Position numbers and translations under genes: made by a program. From Ruminococcus sp. (GTDB taxonomy: Bacteria > Bacillota > Clostridia > Oscillospirales > Acutalibacteraceae), in NCBI GenBank assembly GCA_017411835.1, contig JAFQPG010000013.1:1-64000 (forward strand): 64,000 nt of DNA, written 5' to 3'. The notes below the pieces were generated by a model. That model worked only from the letters and a program-made list of their open reading frames with translations. It had not been told where the DNA came from and searched no databases. Positions 42,606 to 50,982 of this stretch are shown here, in pieces; position 1 is the first letter of the stretch, and each line of letters starts with the position of its first letter.

Positions 42606-42633
42606 ACAGGTGGGCAATGCCCACCTGTATTTG
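42606..42633 (+). terminator. Terminator after pseudokinase gene
   Basis: ACAGGTGGGC-AAT-GCCCACCTGT, perfect 10-bp stem, followed by ATTTG; lies between convergent genes. Confidence 0.78.
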
Positions 42634-42639
42634 TATATA

Positions 42640-43308
42640 TCACTTTTTAAATTTCATATTGCTTTCAGCGTGCTGTATAAGGTTAAATACGGAACTTATA
42701 ATCTGAGGATATTCAGAAGCAAGGGTGTCCGGAGATATTTGTAGTTCACCGCATTGCTTTACAAAATCTTTTTCACATTCCGAGTCTGTAGCACTCGAAA
42801 CTCTTGTTGATAGTATTTCCATTGCAGCATTAGAAAAGCCTTTATATACTTCTTTATCAACGGCAAAGAGATTTTGCGGATTATTTTTATTTGCTGAGTA
42901 AACCTTTCGAAACATATTATATGTTGCAATCATCAGATAGTTTGAAACATTTGTCGAAAGCTTGCGGTTGCCTATTTTAATCAGGTAATCATAAAGTACA
43001 CCCTGAGTATTTTGAATAAGCTTTTTATTAATAATCTGTGAAACCGCTTCGCGCTTTGTTTTTGTCATCTCGTCGCTGATATCTGTAATATCGCTATATC
43101 TCTGCGGTGTTCTGCCAAGCAGATAGTCGCACGATACATCGTAGTAATCAGCAATTCTGATTAAAAAATCCAAACCGCATTCGCGAATACCTTTTTCGTA
43201 GTGAGAAAGTAGCGCTTGTGATATTCCCAAGTCAGTTGCAACCTGCTTTTGACTTAGTTTTTTCTCTTTTCTGAGCAGAGTGATTATTCTGCAAAAATCA
43301 TTATTCAT
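42640..43308 (-). CDS. XRE-family regulator (222 aa)
   Basis: The N-terminal 65 residues are a Cro/C1-type helix-turn-helix (LRKEKKLSQKQVATDLGISQ, followed by LLSHYEKGIRECGLDFLIRIADYY with the LGRTP ending). The rest is helical, without similarity I can name, and could dimerise or bind a signal. AGGTGA precedes the ATG. It is divergent from a histidine phosphatase gene, and a palindrome in the 69-base gap may be its operator. Confidence 0.88.
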   Translation of the reverse strand: MNNDFCRIITLLRKEKKLSQKQVATDLGISQALLSHYEKGIRECGLDFLIRIADYYDVSCDYLLGRTPQRYSDITDISDEMTKTKREAVSQIINKKLIQNTQGVLYDYLIKIGNRKLSTNVSNYLMIATYNMFRKVYSANKNNPQNLFAVDKEVYKGFSNAAMEILSTRVSSATDSECEKDFVKQCGELQISPDTLASEYPQIISSVFNLIQHAESNMKFKK

Positions 43309-43322
43309 ACAAAATCACCTCA

Positions 43323-43349
43323 TATATTATACAAATAGTATATAATATA
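43323..43349. promoter_or_regulatory. Divergent promoter palindrome
   Basis: TATATTATAC-aaata-GTATATAATATA is an imperfect palindrome between the XRE and histidine phosphatase genes and includes -10-like sequences on both strands. Confidence 0.5.
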
Positions 43350-43377
43350 TATTACATTTTGTAAAGTCGGAGGGCTT

Positions 43378-44010
43378 ATGAAATCTTATAATATTCATTT
43401 TATCAGACACGGAGCTATAGAAGATACTTTAAATGGTGTATATATTGGTACAACCGATGCACCTTTATCTGATGAAGGCAAAAGACAGCTTAAATTACTT
43501 GACCATAACTGTAATTATCCTTATGCGACAGTTGTTTTTACAAGTCCTTTAAAAAGATGCAAAGAGACCTGTAAGATTATTTATAGTCATATCGAGCCTA
43601 TTGTTATTGACCAGTTGATTGAATGCAACTTTGGAGAATGGGAGGGCAAATCTGCCGATGAGCTAAAAGACGATCCTGATTTTTCTAAGTGGCTAGCAGG
43701 TGACCCTGAAATAAAGCCTCCTAGAGGGGAGAGTAATTCTGATTTTACACGCAGAATTTGTCTTATGTTTGAAAACATTGTAAACGGCTTGATAAAAACA
43801 GGCACAACTGATTGCGCTATTGTTACTCATGGTGGTATTATTATGACATTGCTTGCTATTTACGGCTTACCACAGGCAAAGCCTTTCGATTGGGCATGTG
43901 ACAATGGATACGGTTATTCTTTAAGAATTACACCAATGCTCTGGCAAAGAGATAAGGTAGCAGAGGTTTACAAGTTAATCCCAAGCGAAAAAGAAAAAGA
44001 CGAAGATTAA
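43378..44010 (+). CDS. Histidine phosphatase family protein
   Basis: A 210-residue enzyme of the phosphoglycerate-mutase-like superfamily. The RHG motif (HFIRHGAIEDT) carries the nucleophilic His, followed by SPLKRCKET, NFGEWEG and the second His in IVTHGGI. Length and motifs fit CobC/GpmB-type phosphatases; the substrate cannot be stated. CGGAGG precedes the ATG. A single gene with its own terminator. Confidence 0.88.
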   Translation: MKSYNIHFIRHGAIEDTLNGVYIGTTDAPLSDEGKRQLKLLDHNCNYPYATVVFTSPLKRCKETCKIIYSHIEPIVIDQLIECNFGEWEGKSADELKDDPDFSKWLAGDPEIKPPRGESNSDFTRRICLMFENIVNGLIKTGTTDCAIVTHGGIIMTLLAIYGLPQAKPFDWACDNGYGYSLRITPMLWQRDKVAEVYKLIPSEKEKDED

Positions 44011-44038
44011 AAAAAGCACTGCGTATGCAGTGCTTTTT
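44011..44038 (+). terminator. Bidirectional terminator
   Basis: AAAAAGCACTGC-GTAT-GCAGTGCTTTTT, symmetrical with A and T runs, between convergent genes. Confidence 0.9.
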
Positions 44039-44039
44039 C

Positions 44040-45209
44040 TTATATTCTTGCTACGTTTGTTTCTTTAGCGGCTTTTATTACTGCTTTTGCTACTACTTTT
44101 GCTATCCTCTTATCGAGCGGGTTTGGTAGTATATAGTCAACTTTAAGCTCATTTTCTGTTACTAAATCAGCTATTGCATAGGTCGCTGCAATTTTCATTT
44201 CTTCGTTGATTTCTTTTGCTCTGCAGTCTAGTGCACCTCGAAAAATTCCCGGGAATGCAAGCACGTTGTTTATCTGATTTGGAAAATCTGATCTGCCTGT
44301 GCCGACGATATATGCGCCATATTCTTTTGCTTTATCAGGCATAATCTCCGGATTTGGATTAGCCATAGCAAAGATAATCGGCTTAAAATTCATTGATTTT
44401 ATCATTTCTTTTGTAACAACGTTTGGAGCCGATACGCCTATAAATACGTCCGCGTTTTTCATTGCATCAATTAAAGAACCTGATATATTATCAGGATTTG
44501 TGAGTTTAGCCATTTCACGTTGAGCTGTATTAAAGTTGTCCTTATCGGCAATTATACCGATTTTATCTACCATTATAAGGTTTTTAACACCAAGGTTTAT
44601 AAGATGCTTTGCTATTGCAATACCTGCTGAACCCGCACCATTAATTACCAGCCTGATGTTTTCTATACTCTTTTTTGCAAGCTTTAAAGCGTTTAAAAGT
44701 GCCGAACCTACTATAATCGCTGTACCGTGCTGGTCATCGTGAAATACAGGAATATCGCATTTTTCTTTAAGCTTAGCTTCAATTTCAAAACACCTTGGTG
44801 CGGAAATATCCTCGAGGTTAATTCCGCCAAAGCTTCCGCTAATCAAATATACCGTATTTACGATTTCATCTACATCTTTACTTTTAATGCAGATTGGAAA
44901 TGCGTCAACATCGGCAAATTCTTTAAATAAAGCACATTTACCCTCCATTACCGGCATACCAGCTTCAGCCCCAATGTCGCCAAGTCCGAGTACAGCAGTA
45001 CCGTCTGTTACAACAGCGACTAAATTATTACGTCTTGTAAGCTCAAAAGATTTGTTGACATCTTTTTGAATTTCAAGGCATGGTTGAGCTACACCCGGAG
45101 TGTACGCAAGTGATAAATCTTCTCTTGTATTTATAGGAACGGCTGATTTAACTTCGATTTTTCCGTTCCATTCGTAGTGTTTTTTTAATGATTTTTCTTT
45201 AATATCCAT
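44040..45209 (-). CDS. NAD(P)-dependent malic enzyme
   Basis: A 389-residue oxidative decarboxylase converting malate to pyruvate. Motifs: AYTPGVAQPC, GTAVLGLGDIG, the Lys/Glu of VMEGKCALFK, FHDDQHGTAI, INGAGSAGIAI (Rossmann) and FAMANPNPEI. This is the short bacterial form without the phosphotransacetylase domain. ATG 45209 is chosen because the family starts here (SLKKHYEWNGKIE); the longer frame reads back through rnpB. Confidence 0.95.
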   Translation of the reverse strand: MDIKEKSLKKHYEWNGKIEVKSAVPINTREDLSLAYTPGVAQPCLEIQKDVNKSFELTRRNNLVAVVTDGTAVLGLGDIGAEAGMPVMEGKCALFKEFADVDAFPICIKSKDVDEIVNTVYLISGSFGGINLEDISAPRCFEIEAKLKEKCDIPVFHDDQHGTAIIVGSALLNALKLAKKSIENIRLVINGAGSAGIAIAKHLINLGVKNLIMVDKIGIIADKDNFNTAQREMAKLTNPDNISGSLIDAMKNADVFIGVSAPNVVTKEMIKSMNFKPIIFAMANPNPEIMPDKAKEYGAYIVGTGRSDFPNQINNVLAFPGIFRGALDCRAKEINEEMKIAATYAIADLVTENELKVDYILPNPLDKRIAKVVAKAVIKAAKETNVARI

Positions 45210-45225
45210 AGTTTCTCTTTTTAAT

Positions 45226-45253
45226 TTGACTTTTAAAATAATTATATTATAAT
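45226..45253 (+). promoter_or_regulatory. rnpB promoter
   Basis: TTGACT at 45226-45231, 16-base spacer and TATAAT at 45248-45253, eight bases before the RNA start. Confidence 0.85.
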
Positions 45254-45260
45254 GTATGTG

Positions 45261-45602
45261 CGAGTAAATCAGGCAGTTGCGGGCAATGCGCGAAAGCGTC
45301 TGTCCGAGGAAAGTCCGGGCTCCATAGAGCAAGAATAACGGCTAACGGCCGCCGGGGGCGACCCTAGGGATAGTGCAACAGAAATAAACCGCCACTTACG
45401 TGGTAAGGATGGAAAGGCGAGGTAAGAGCTCACCGGGGTTGGGGAGACCCAACTGCCATGTAAACCCTATTCGGAGCAACACCGTGGTAAGACATATTTG
45501 CCTGCTCGGCAAGTCTTTTGGAGGTGGCGCTGAGCTGATGCGGTAACGCACAGCCAAGATAGATGACTGCCAAATACAAAACCCGGCTTATAGATTTAGT
45601 CG
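45261..45602 (+). ncRNA. rnpB: RNase P RNA, bacterial class A
   Basis: The catalytic RNA that matures tRNA 5' ends. Conserved blocks are GAGGAAAGTCCGGGCTCCAT (P4/CR-I), GTGCAACAGAAA, the P15-P17 and CR-IV/V region with GGTAAGAGCTCACC, and AGATGACTGC before ACAAAACCCGGCTTA. P1 is formed by CGAGTAAATC with GATTTAGTCG. Total length about 342. Confidence 0.96.
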
Positions 45603-45606
45603 CTTT

Positions 45607-45632
45607 AAAACACCCGAAAGGGTGTTTTTTTA
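45607..45632 (+). terminator. rnpB terminator
   Basis: AAACACCC-GAAA-GGGTGTTT followed by T-run; overlaps the 3' end of pncB on the opposite strand. Confidence 0.88.
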
Positions 45633-47081
45633 TTTGTTGTTTTTCTTAAGTAACTCGTTTTTAATATTCCATAGGTTTTGAGATAAGTCTACGTAGTAGG
45701 TATGAGGGTTTTCAAAACGTTTAACCTCATCCCACAAAGTATCAAGATGAGCTTTGCAGTAATGTTTGATGTGCTCAATCGATGGCATATCTTCAATCAG
45801 CTCGCCGTTTTCAAAATATTTTTTCATAAGCGGGATAGCAATGAAGTTGTCAACAATCTTTCGTTTCCATGTGTGTTCAGGGTCGAACAGCTCGTATGGT
45901 TTTGTGTCGTCAATTTCTTCATCTTGTAGCGAGATTACATCTGCAATAGCTTTGTTTGTATCCTTATCGTATAAACGCCACACCTTTTTAAAGCAAGGTG
46001 TTGTAATTTTTTCTACATTCTCGCTGATTTTAATTTTTGGTGTTATATTACCGTTTTCGTCTTCAACTGCAACTAATTTATATACACCACCAAACACAGG
46101 CTGAGAAGATGAAGTGATTAATCTTTCACCAACACCGAAGGTGTCTACCTTTGCGCCCTGCAACAGCATATCTCTGATGATGTATTCATCAAGCGAGTTA
46201 GAAGCACAGATTTTGCAATCAGGAAAACCTGCGTCGTCAAGCATTTTTCTAGCTTTTTTCGATAAATAGGTGATGTCACCGCTGTCTATTCTGACGCCTG
46301 CAGGTCTAAAGCCATTTGGTACAAGCTCTTCATTAAATACTTTAATTGCATTAGGAATACCCGATTTTAATACGTTGTAGGTATCTACAAGTAAAGTACA
46401 GGAGCTTGGATATTGCTTAGCATAAGCTCTGAAAGCATCAATTTCAGAATCAAACATCTGAACCCAGCTATGTGCCATTGTACCAAGAGCAGGTATTTTC
46501 ATATCTCTGTCTGCTATAGTACAAGCAGAACCGACACAACCGCCGATATATGCAGCTCTTGCGCCATATACAGCACCATCAAATCCTTGTGCTCTTCTAG
46601 AACCAAATTCCATTACAGCTCTGTTTTCAGCAGCTCTTGCTATTCTGCTTGATTTTGTTGCAATAAGACTTTGGTGGTTTATACATAGAAGAATCATTGT
46701 TTCAACAAACTGGGCTTGTATTACAGGACCTTTAACCGTAACAATAGGCTCACCTGGGAAGATAGGTGTGCCTTCAGGTATAGCCCATACATCACAGGAG
46801 AACTTGAAGTTTCTCATATATTCAAGAAATTCTTCAGAAAACATATTTCTGCTTCTGAGATATTCTATATCCTCATCAGTAAATTTTAAATTTCTAAGAT
46901 ATTCCACCATCTGTTCAACGCCTGCCATAATAGCAAAGCCGCCTTTATCAGGATTTTTTCGGTAGAACATATCAAAATAAGCTATCTTATCTTTAAACCC
47001 ATTTTCAAAATATCCGCCTGCCATTGTAATTTCATAGAAATCAGTCAGCATTGTCAGGTTTCTTTCTGCATTACTATACAT
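45630..47081 (-). CDS. pncB: Nicotinate phosphoribosyltransferase
   Basis: A 483-residue NAD-salvage enzyme making nicotinate mononucleotide from nicotinate, PRPP and ATP. It opens with LTMLTDFYEITMAGGYF, contains EFGSRRAQG and the VRIDSGDITYLSKKAR phosphate-binding region and ASNSLDEYII, as in the Firmicutes long form. ATG 47081 follows GGAGG at good distance; the extra eight codons upstream have no ribosome site. Confidence 0.95.
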   Translation of the reverse strand: MYSNAERNLTMLTDFYEITMAGGYFENGFKDKIAYFDMFYRKNPDKGGFAIMAGVEQMVEYLRNLKFTDEDIEYLRSRNMFSEEFLEYMRNFKFSCDVWAIPEGTPIFPGEPIVTVKGPVIQAQFVETMILLCINHQSLIATKSSRIARAAENRAVMEFGSRRAQGFDGAVYGARAAYIGGCVGSACTIADRDMKIPALGTMAHSWVQMFDSEIDAFRAYAKQYPSSCTLLVDTYNVLKSGIPNAIKVFNEELVPNGFRPAGVRIDSGDITYLSKKARKMLDDAGFPDCKICASNSLDEYIIRDMLLQGAKVDTFGVGERLITSSSQPVFGGVYKLVAVEDENGNITPKIKISENVEKITTPCFKKVWRLYDKDTNKAIADVISLQDEEIDDTKPYELFDPEHTWKRKIVDNFIAIPLMKKYFENGELIEDMPSIEHIKHYCKAHLDTLWDEVKRFENPHTYYVDLSQNLWNIKNELLKKNNK

Positions 47082-47246
47082 ATTATTCCTCCAAAACAAC
47101 TTCATTTTCTTAATATTATAGTATTAACCACCATATTATAGCATAAATTATAACAAAAAACACCACTAAATGCATCTAAAAATTAAAACTTTGTAACGAT
47201 TTTTGCAAAAATATTTCATTTTTTTAAATTTTCTTACAAAAAAGAC

Positions 47247-47319
47247 TTGTTTTTTTTCTAATTATGTATTATACTAGCCTTACGTTAGATTTTTGCGTTT
47301 AAAGAATTTCTAATTAGAA
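47247..47319 (+). promoter_or_regulatory. Promoter and palindrome of small XRE gene
   Basis: TTGTTT at 47247-47252, 17 bases, TATACT at 47270-47275; the predicted 90-base leader contains a perfect 12-bp palindrome TTCTAATTAGAA at 47308-47319, a likely autoregulatory operator. The rest of 47082-47375 is AT-rich and empty. Confidence 0.55.
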
Positions 47320-47375
47320 TTATCTAAAAGAAATTAATCACATTATTATTTATCATATAGTTAGGGAGAATTTTT

Positions 47376-47627
47376 ATGAGACTACGTAAACAAGAATTGG
47401 GCGACCGTAACATTGTAGGCGCTAGAGTAGAAGCTGCTCGCAAAAAAAGAGGAATGAAACAGAAAGAGCTTCTTGCACAGTTGCAGGTAAACGGCGTTGA
47501 TATGAACGCTTCAGGCCTTTCTAAACTTGAAGGTCAGATTAGATATGTTACTGACGTTGAATTAATCGCTCTTGCTGATATTTTAGAAGTATCAGTTGAT
47601 TTCTTGTTAGGTAGAGCTCCACAATAA
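47376..47627 (+). CDS. Small XRE-type DNA-binding protein (83 aa)
   Basis: An 83-residue protein that is almost only a Cro/C1 helix-turn-helix: VGARVEAARKKRGMKQKELL, MNASGLSKLEGQIRYV, and IALADILEVSVDFLLGRAP. The N-terminal RKQELGDRN extension is unusual. AGGGAG precedes the ATG. It has its own promoter and terminator, so it is a stand-alone regulator whose targets cannot be seen. Confidence 0.9.
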   Translation: MRLRKQELGDRNIVGARVEAARKKRGMKQKELLAQLQVNGVDMNASGLSKLEGQIRYVTDVELIALADILEVSVDFLLGRAPQ

Positions 47628-47660
47628 TTTGAGTTTTTCCAAGCATTTTGGTTTCTGTTT

Positions 47661-47700
47661 TTCAGGCGGTAAGTATTTAGCTTACCGCCTGAATTTTTTT
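47661..47700 (+). terminator. Terminator of small XRE gene
   Basis: TTCAGGCGGTAAG pairs with CTTACCGCCTGAA and is followed by seven T. Confidence 0.9.
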
Positions 47701-47743
47701 GCCTGTAATTCTCATACTTTATTATATAGTATGGGGTGGTGCT

Positions 47744-48766
47744 TTGAAAAAACAATTATATAGATATAAAAGTCACTTGTTGTTTTTACTATATTTTACA
47801 CTAGTTTTTATATTAGTTAAAAATCTTTTTTTATATTTATTGCCGTTTATAGTCGGTATTTCAGTGACTTTTGTGATGTATCCTGTATATAAATATATGA
47901 AAAAGAGGCTTTCTTTTAAGCCTGCGTTTTCGGCAACAGTAATCACCCTTTTTATTTTTTCAGTAATTTTAACTATTGTTTTTTATATTTCTTATCTTAT
48001 TATTAGAGAAACAATTCATTTGTATAATAACAACATTGAATTTTTTAATAAATATATAAAAGGTATTGATTTTTCAAAGCTGATTAAAGAGCTTAGCATT
48101 GATTCTGATATTTTTTCTAAACTGTCCGATACCGCATTTAGCATTGTTAGAATTGTGCCTTTATCTATAACCTTACTGATTATTTCGTTTGTGTGCACAG
48201 TTTGTTTTATTAACAATTTACCTAAAATTAAATCTATTATTATTTCTAAGTTACCTAATGAAAAAGCTAGTTTTTTTAATAATGTAATTAATAACGCAAG
48301 TATGATTCTAAAGAAATTTATACGTTCTTATTTGCTTTTATATCTTTTGACTTTTATTGAGTCGATTTTCATTTTCTCTTTAATTGACATGGATTACGTT
48401 TTAGTTTTTGCTTTTTTAGCTACTGTATCTGATTTATTGCCGATTTTAGGTCCGGGTACGGTTTATCTACCGATTGCAGCAGTAAAAATGTTTACCGGCG
48501 ACTTTTTATCAGGAATTTCGTTAGTCATTTTTTGGGCTATTGTAATTATTATCAGACAAATTTTAGAGCCGAAAATTGTATCGGATACAATAAAAATTCA
48601 TCCGCTTGTTATTTTTTCGGCTGTGTATTTTTCATTTGTCAGTTCAAATATTTGGGTTTTATTTTATATAACATTATTGGGCTTAATTTATAAAATTTTA
48701 GTACAATCAAGGGTCCTTAGTCCGTTATTTGAAATTTCTGACAAGATAAGTGATAAAGAAAGTTGA
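47744..48766 (+). CDS. AI-2E family (YtvI/PerM-like) membrane protein
   Basis: A 340-residue polytopic protein: two N-terminal helices, a soluble helical segment (residues about 75-120), then a C-terminal helical block with DLLPILGPGTVYLP and IIIRQILEPKIVSDTI, the conserved signatures of the AI-2E transporter/UPF0118 family. In sporulating Firmicutes the group includes YtvI; the transported molecule is unknown. TTG 47744 is preferred because GGGGTGG lies upstream; TTG 47699 has none. Confidence 0.88.
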   Translation: MKKQLYRYKSHLLFLLYFTLVFILVKNLFLYLLPFIVGISVTFVMYPVYKYMKKRLSFKPAFSATVITLFIFSVILTIVFYISYLIIRETIHLYNNNIEFFNKYIKGIDFSKLIKELSIDSDIFSKLSDTAFSIVRIVPLSITLLIISFVCTVCFINNLPKIKSIIISKLPNEKASFFNNVINNASMILKKFIRSYLLLYLLTFIESIFIFSLIDMDYVLVFAFLATVSDLLPILGPGTVYLPIAAVKMFTGDFLSGISLVIFWAIVIIIRQILEPKIVSDTIKIHPLVIFSAVYFSFVSSNIWVLFYITLLGLIYKILVQSRVLSPLFEISDKISDKES

Positions 48767-48821
48767 TATTTTTCTAAAAAAGCGTATAATTACTTTGTAT
48801 GTATATAGATGGAGGCAATAT

Positions 48822-50210
48822 ATGGATAATAGAATTTTAGATTTTTTAAATTCGCTTAAAAATAAAAAAGTTGCTTTGATTGGTATAGGCAGAAGTAATC
48901 TGCCGTTAATTTCACTTTTCTCATCTTATGGAGCAGATGTTATTGCTTGTGACAGACGCTCTTATGATGAGCTTGGAGAGTATGCTACTCTTGCGCAAAA
49001 TAATGGCGCAACTCTTTCTTTAGGCGAGAATTATCTTGATAGTTTGGATGCTGATATAGTATTACGCACCCCGGGTATGAAATTTTATCTGGACAAGCTT
49101 GTAGATATGAGGAATAACGGCGTTGTAGTTACATCTGAAATGGAGTTATTCTTTGATTTATGTCCTTGTAAGATCATTGCGGTTACAGGGTCAGATGGCA
49201 AAACTACAACAACTACAATCATTTCTGAAATTCTTAAAAAAGCAGGTAAAACAGTACATCTTGGCGGAAACATCGGTAAACCGCTTTTACCTGAAATAGA
49301 AAGTATTGATACAAATGATATTGCAGTAGTTGAGCTTTCAAGTTTTCAGCTTATTTCAATGAGAAAAAGCCCTGATATTGCTATCGTCACTAACATTGAG
49401 CCTAATCACCTTGATATACATAAAGATATGGACGAGTATGTTGAGTCTAAGAAAAATGTAATTGCGCATCAGAATGCTTTTTCTAAGACTGTACTTAACC
49501 TTGATAATACGCTTTCTAACAGTTTTTCTAAGGACGTTAGAGGTGAGCTTCGTAAATTTAGTAGATGCTCTGCTGTATATAACGGTTGTTATCTTAAGGA
49601 TGGCGACATTATATACTCTGAGTTTGGAAAAGAACATTTTGTTATGCTAGCATCAGATATTAAAATACCTGGTATGCATAATGTCGAGAATTTTATGACT
49701 GCAATAAGTGCAGTTTGGGGACTAGTAAGTATTGAAGATATAGTTTATGTTGCAAAGAATTTCGGTGGTGTGCCACACAGAGCCGAGTTTGTACGTGAAC
49801 TTGATGGAGTTAAGTACTACAACGATTCGATTGCCAGCAGTCCTACACGTACTTCAAGCGGCACTTTGTCGCTTTATAAAGAGAAGATTATCCTTATTTG
49901 CGGTGGCTATGATAAGAACTTAGATTATACTGATTTAGGTGTTAAAATCTGCAAAAAAGTAAAGCATTTGATTTTGCTTGGAGCAACTGCAGAAAAGATA
50001 GAAAAAGCAGTTAAAAACTGTTCTGATTTTTCAAACTGTGGTATTGAAATTTCACGAGTTACTTCTATGGACGAAGCGGTCGAAAAAGCGCATCAGATAG
50101 CCGAAAATGGCGACATTGTATCTATGTCTCCTGCTAGTGCTAGCTTTGATATGTATAAAGATTTTGAGCAACGTGGAAATCACTTTAAAGAGCTTGTAAA
50201 TAAACTGTAA
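48822..50210 (+). CDS. murD: UDP-N-acetylmuramoylalanine-D-glutamate ligase
   Basis: A 462-residue Mur ligase adding D-Glu to UDP-MurNAc-L-Ala in peptidoglycan synthesis. Motifs are GIGRSNLPLI, the ATP loop VTGSDGKTTTT, ELSSFQL, NIEPNHLDIH, FGGVPHRAEFV and NDSIASSPTRT. ATG 48822 follows GGAGG; the frame extends 24 codons upstream without support. It overlaps the next gene (TAATG). Confidence 0.96.
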   Translation: MDNRILDFLNSLKNKKVALIGIGRSNLPLISLFSSYGADVIACDRRSYDELGEYATLAQNNGATLSLGENYLDSLDADIVLRTPGMKFYLDKLVDMRNNGVVVTSEMELFFDLCPCKIIAVTGSDGKTTTTTIISEILKKAGKTVHLGGNIGKPLLPEIESIDTNDIAVVELSSFQLISMRKSPDIAIVTNIEPNHLDIHKDMDEYVESKKNVIAHQNAFSKTVLNLDNTLSNSFSKDVRGELRKFSRCSAVYNGCYLKDGDIIYSEFGKEHFVMLASDIKIPGMHNVENFMTAISAVWGLVSIEDIVYVAKNFGGVPHRAEFVRELDGVKYYNDSIASSPTRTSSGTLSLYKEKIILICGGYDKNLDYTDLGVKICKKVKHLILLGATAEKIEKAVKNCSDFSNCGIEISRVTSMDEAVEKAHQIAENGDIVSMSPASASFDMYKDFEQRGNHFKELVNKL

Positions 50211-50980
50211 TGATAAAGATTATTGATAAAGATTTTAGAAAGCTAAATCAATTTAAAGAGTTTTGCAAACTTGACTCTTTTGGGACTCGGATATATTCAC
50301 ATTATCTTACATACGGAATAGAGTTAAATTTTGCTGATTTTTGGGTTCAGTTTTGTGATGATACCATTACTTGCGCTATATGTAGATTAGATTGCGATTT
50401 CGTTGTTTGTGCGTGTGAAAAATCTGATTTTGAAGAGCTGTCTGCTTTTTTAAATTTCCAAAATTTTGCGACACTTACTTTTGATGATAATTTTTCTGAT
50501 ATAGTTAATGTTGAATATAAAAAATCTTCAAAAGGCGACATCTTAAAATATAGCGGAAAATGTGATAAAATCTACGATTATAGCTTTGTTACACCTGATA
50601 ATAAAAAGTATCATGATTTACTTTTAAGCTGCGAAAGTGAAGACTTTTTTGTACCTGATTATCAAAGCTTTTTATCTGATGTAGTAAGAAGACAAACCAG
50701 AGGTTTGTGCACTGTATATGGCATTGAGGTTGAAGGAGTACTTGTAAGCTGCGCGATGACAGTTTCTTACACCGATTTTTCTGTTATTTTAGGCGCAGTT
50801 GCTACACACCCGCTACATAGAAAACGCGGATATGCCGGCTTTGTTGTCAGTACACTGGCAAATAAGTTTTTTGATTATGGTAAGGTTTATATTTACACAA
50901 CTATTGCTAAGAATACCTTGTTTTACAAAAGCTTAGGTTTTGAGATATGCGGTAGTTGGCGTAAGCTTTATGGGGGATAG
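50210..50980 (+). CDS. GNAT family N-acetyltransferase
   Basis: A 256-residue protein; the C-terminal 110 residues form a GNAT fold with VAVATHP-like GAVATHPLHRKRGYAGFVVS acetyl-CoA loop and KNTLFYKSLGFE. The N-terminal half is unlike known acetyltransferases and may set the substrate. Its ATG overlaps the murD stop by one base, so it is translationally coupled with murD; acetylation of a wall precursor or of a protein are both possible. Confidence 0.85.
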   Translation: MIKIIDKDFRKLNQFKEFCKLDSFGTRIYSHYLTYGIELNFADFWVQFCDDTITCAICRLDCDFVVCACEKSDFEELSAFLNFQNFATLTFDDNFSDIVNVEYKKSSKGDILKYSGKCDKIYDYSFVTPDNKKYHDLLLSCESEDFFVPDYQSFLSDVVRRQTRGLCTVYGIEVEGVLVSCAMTVSYTDFSVILGAVATHPLHRKRGYAGFVVSTLANKFFDYGKVYIYTTIAKNTLFYKSLGFEICGSWRKLYGG

Positions 50981-50982
50981 CA

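Noticed and set aside
45210-45332. N-terminal extension of malic enzyme through rnpB
   Set aside because: It would be encoded antisense to RNase P RNA and has no ribosome site; family starts at 45209.
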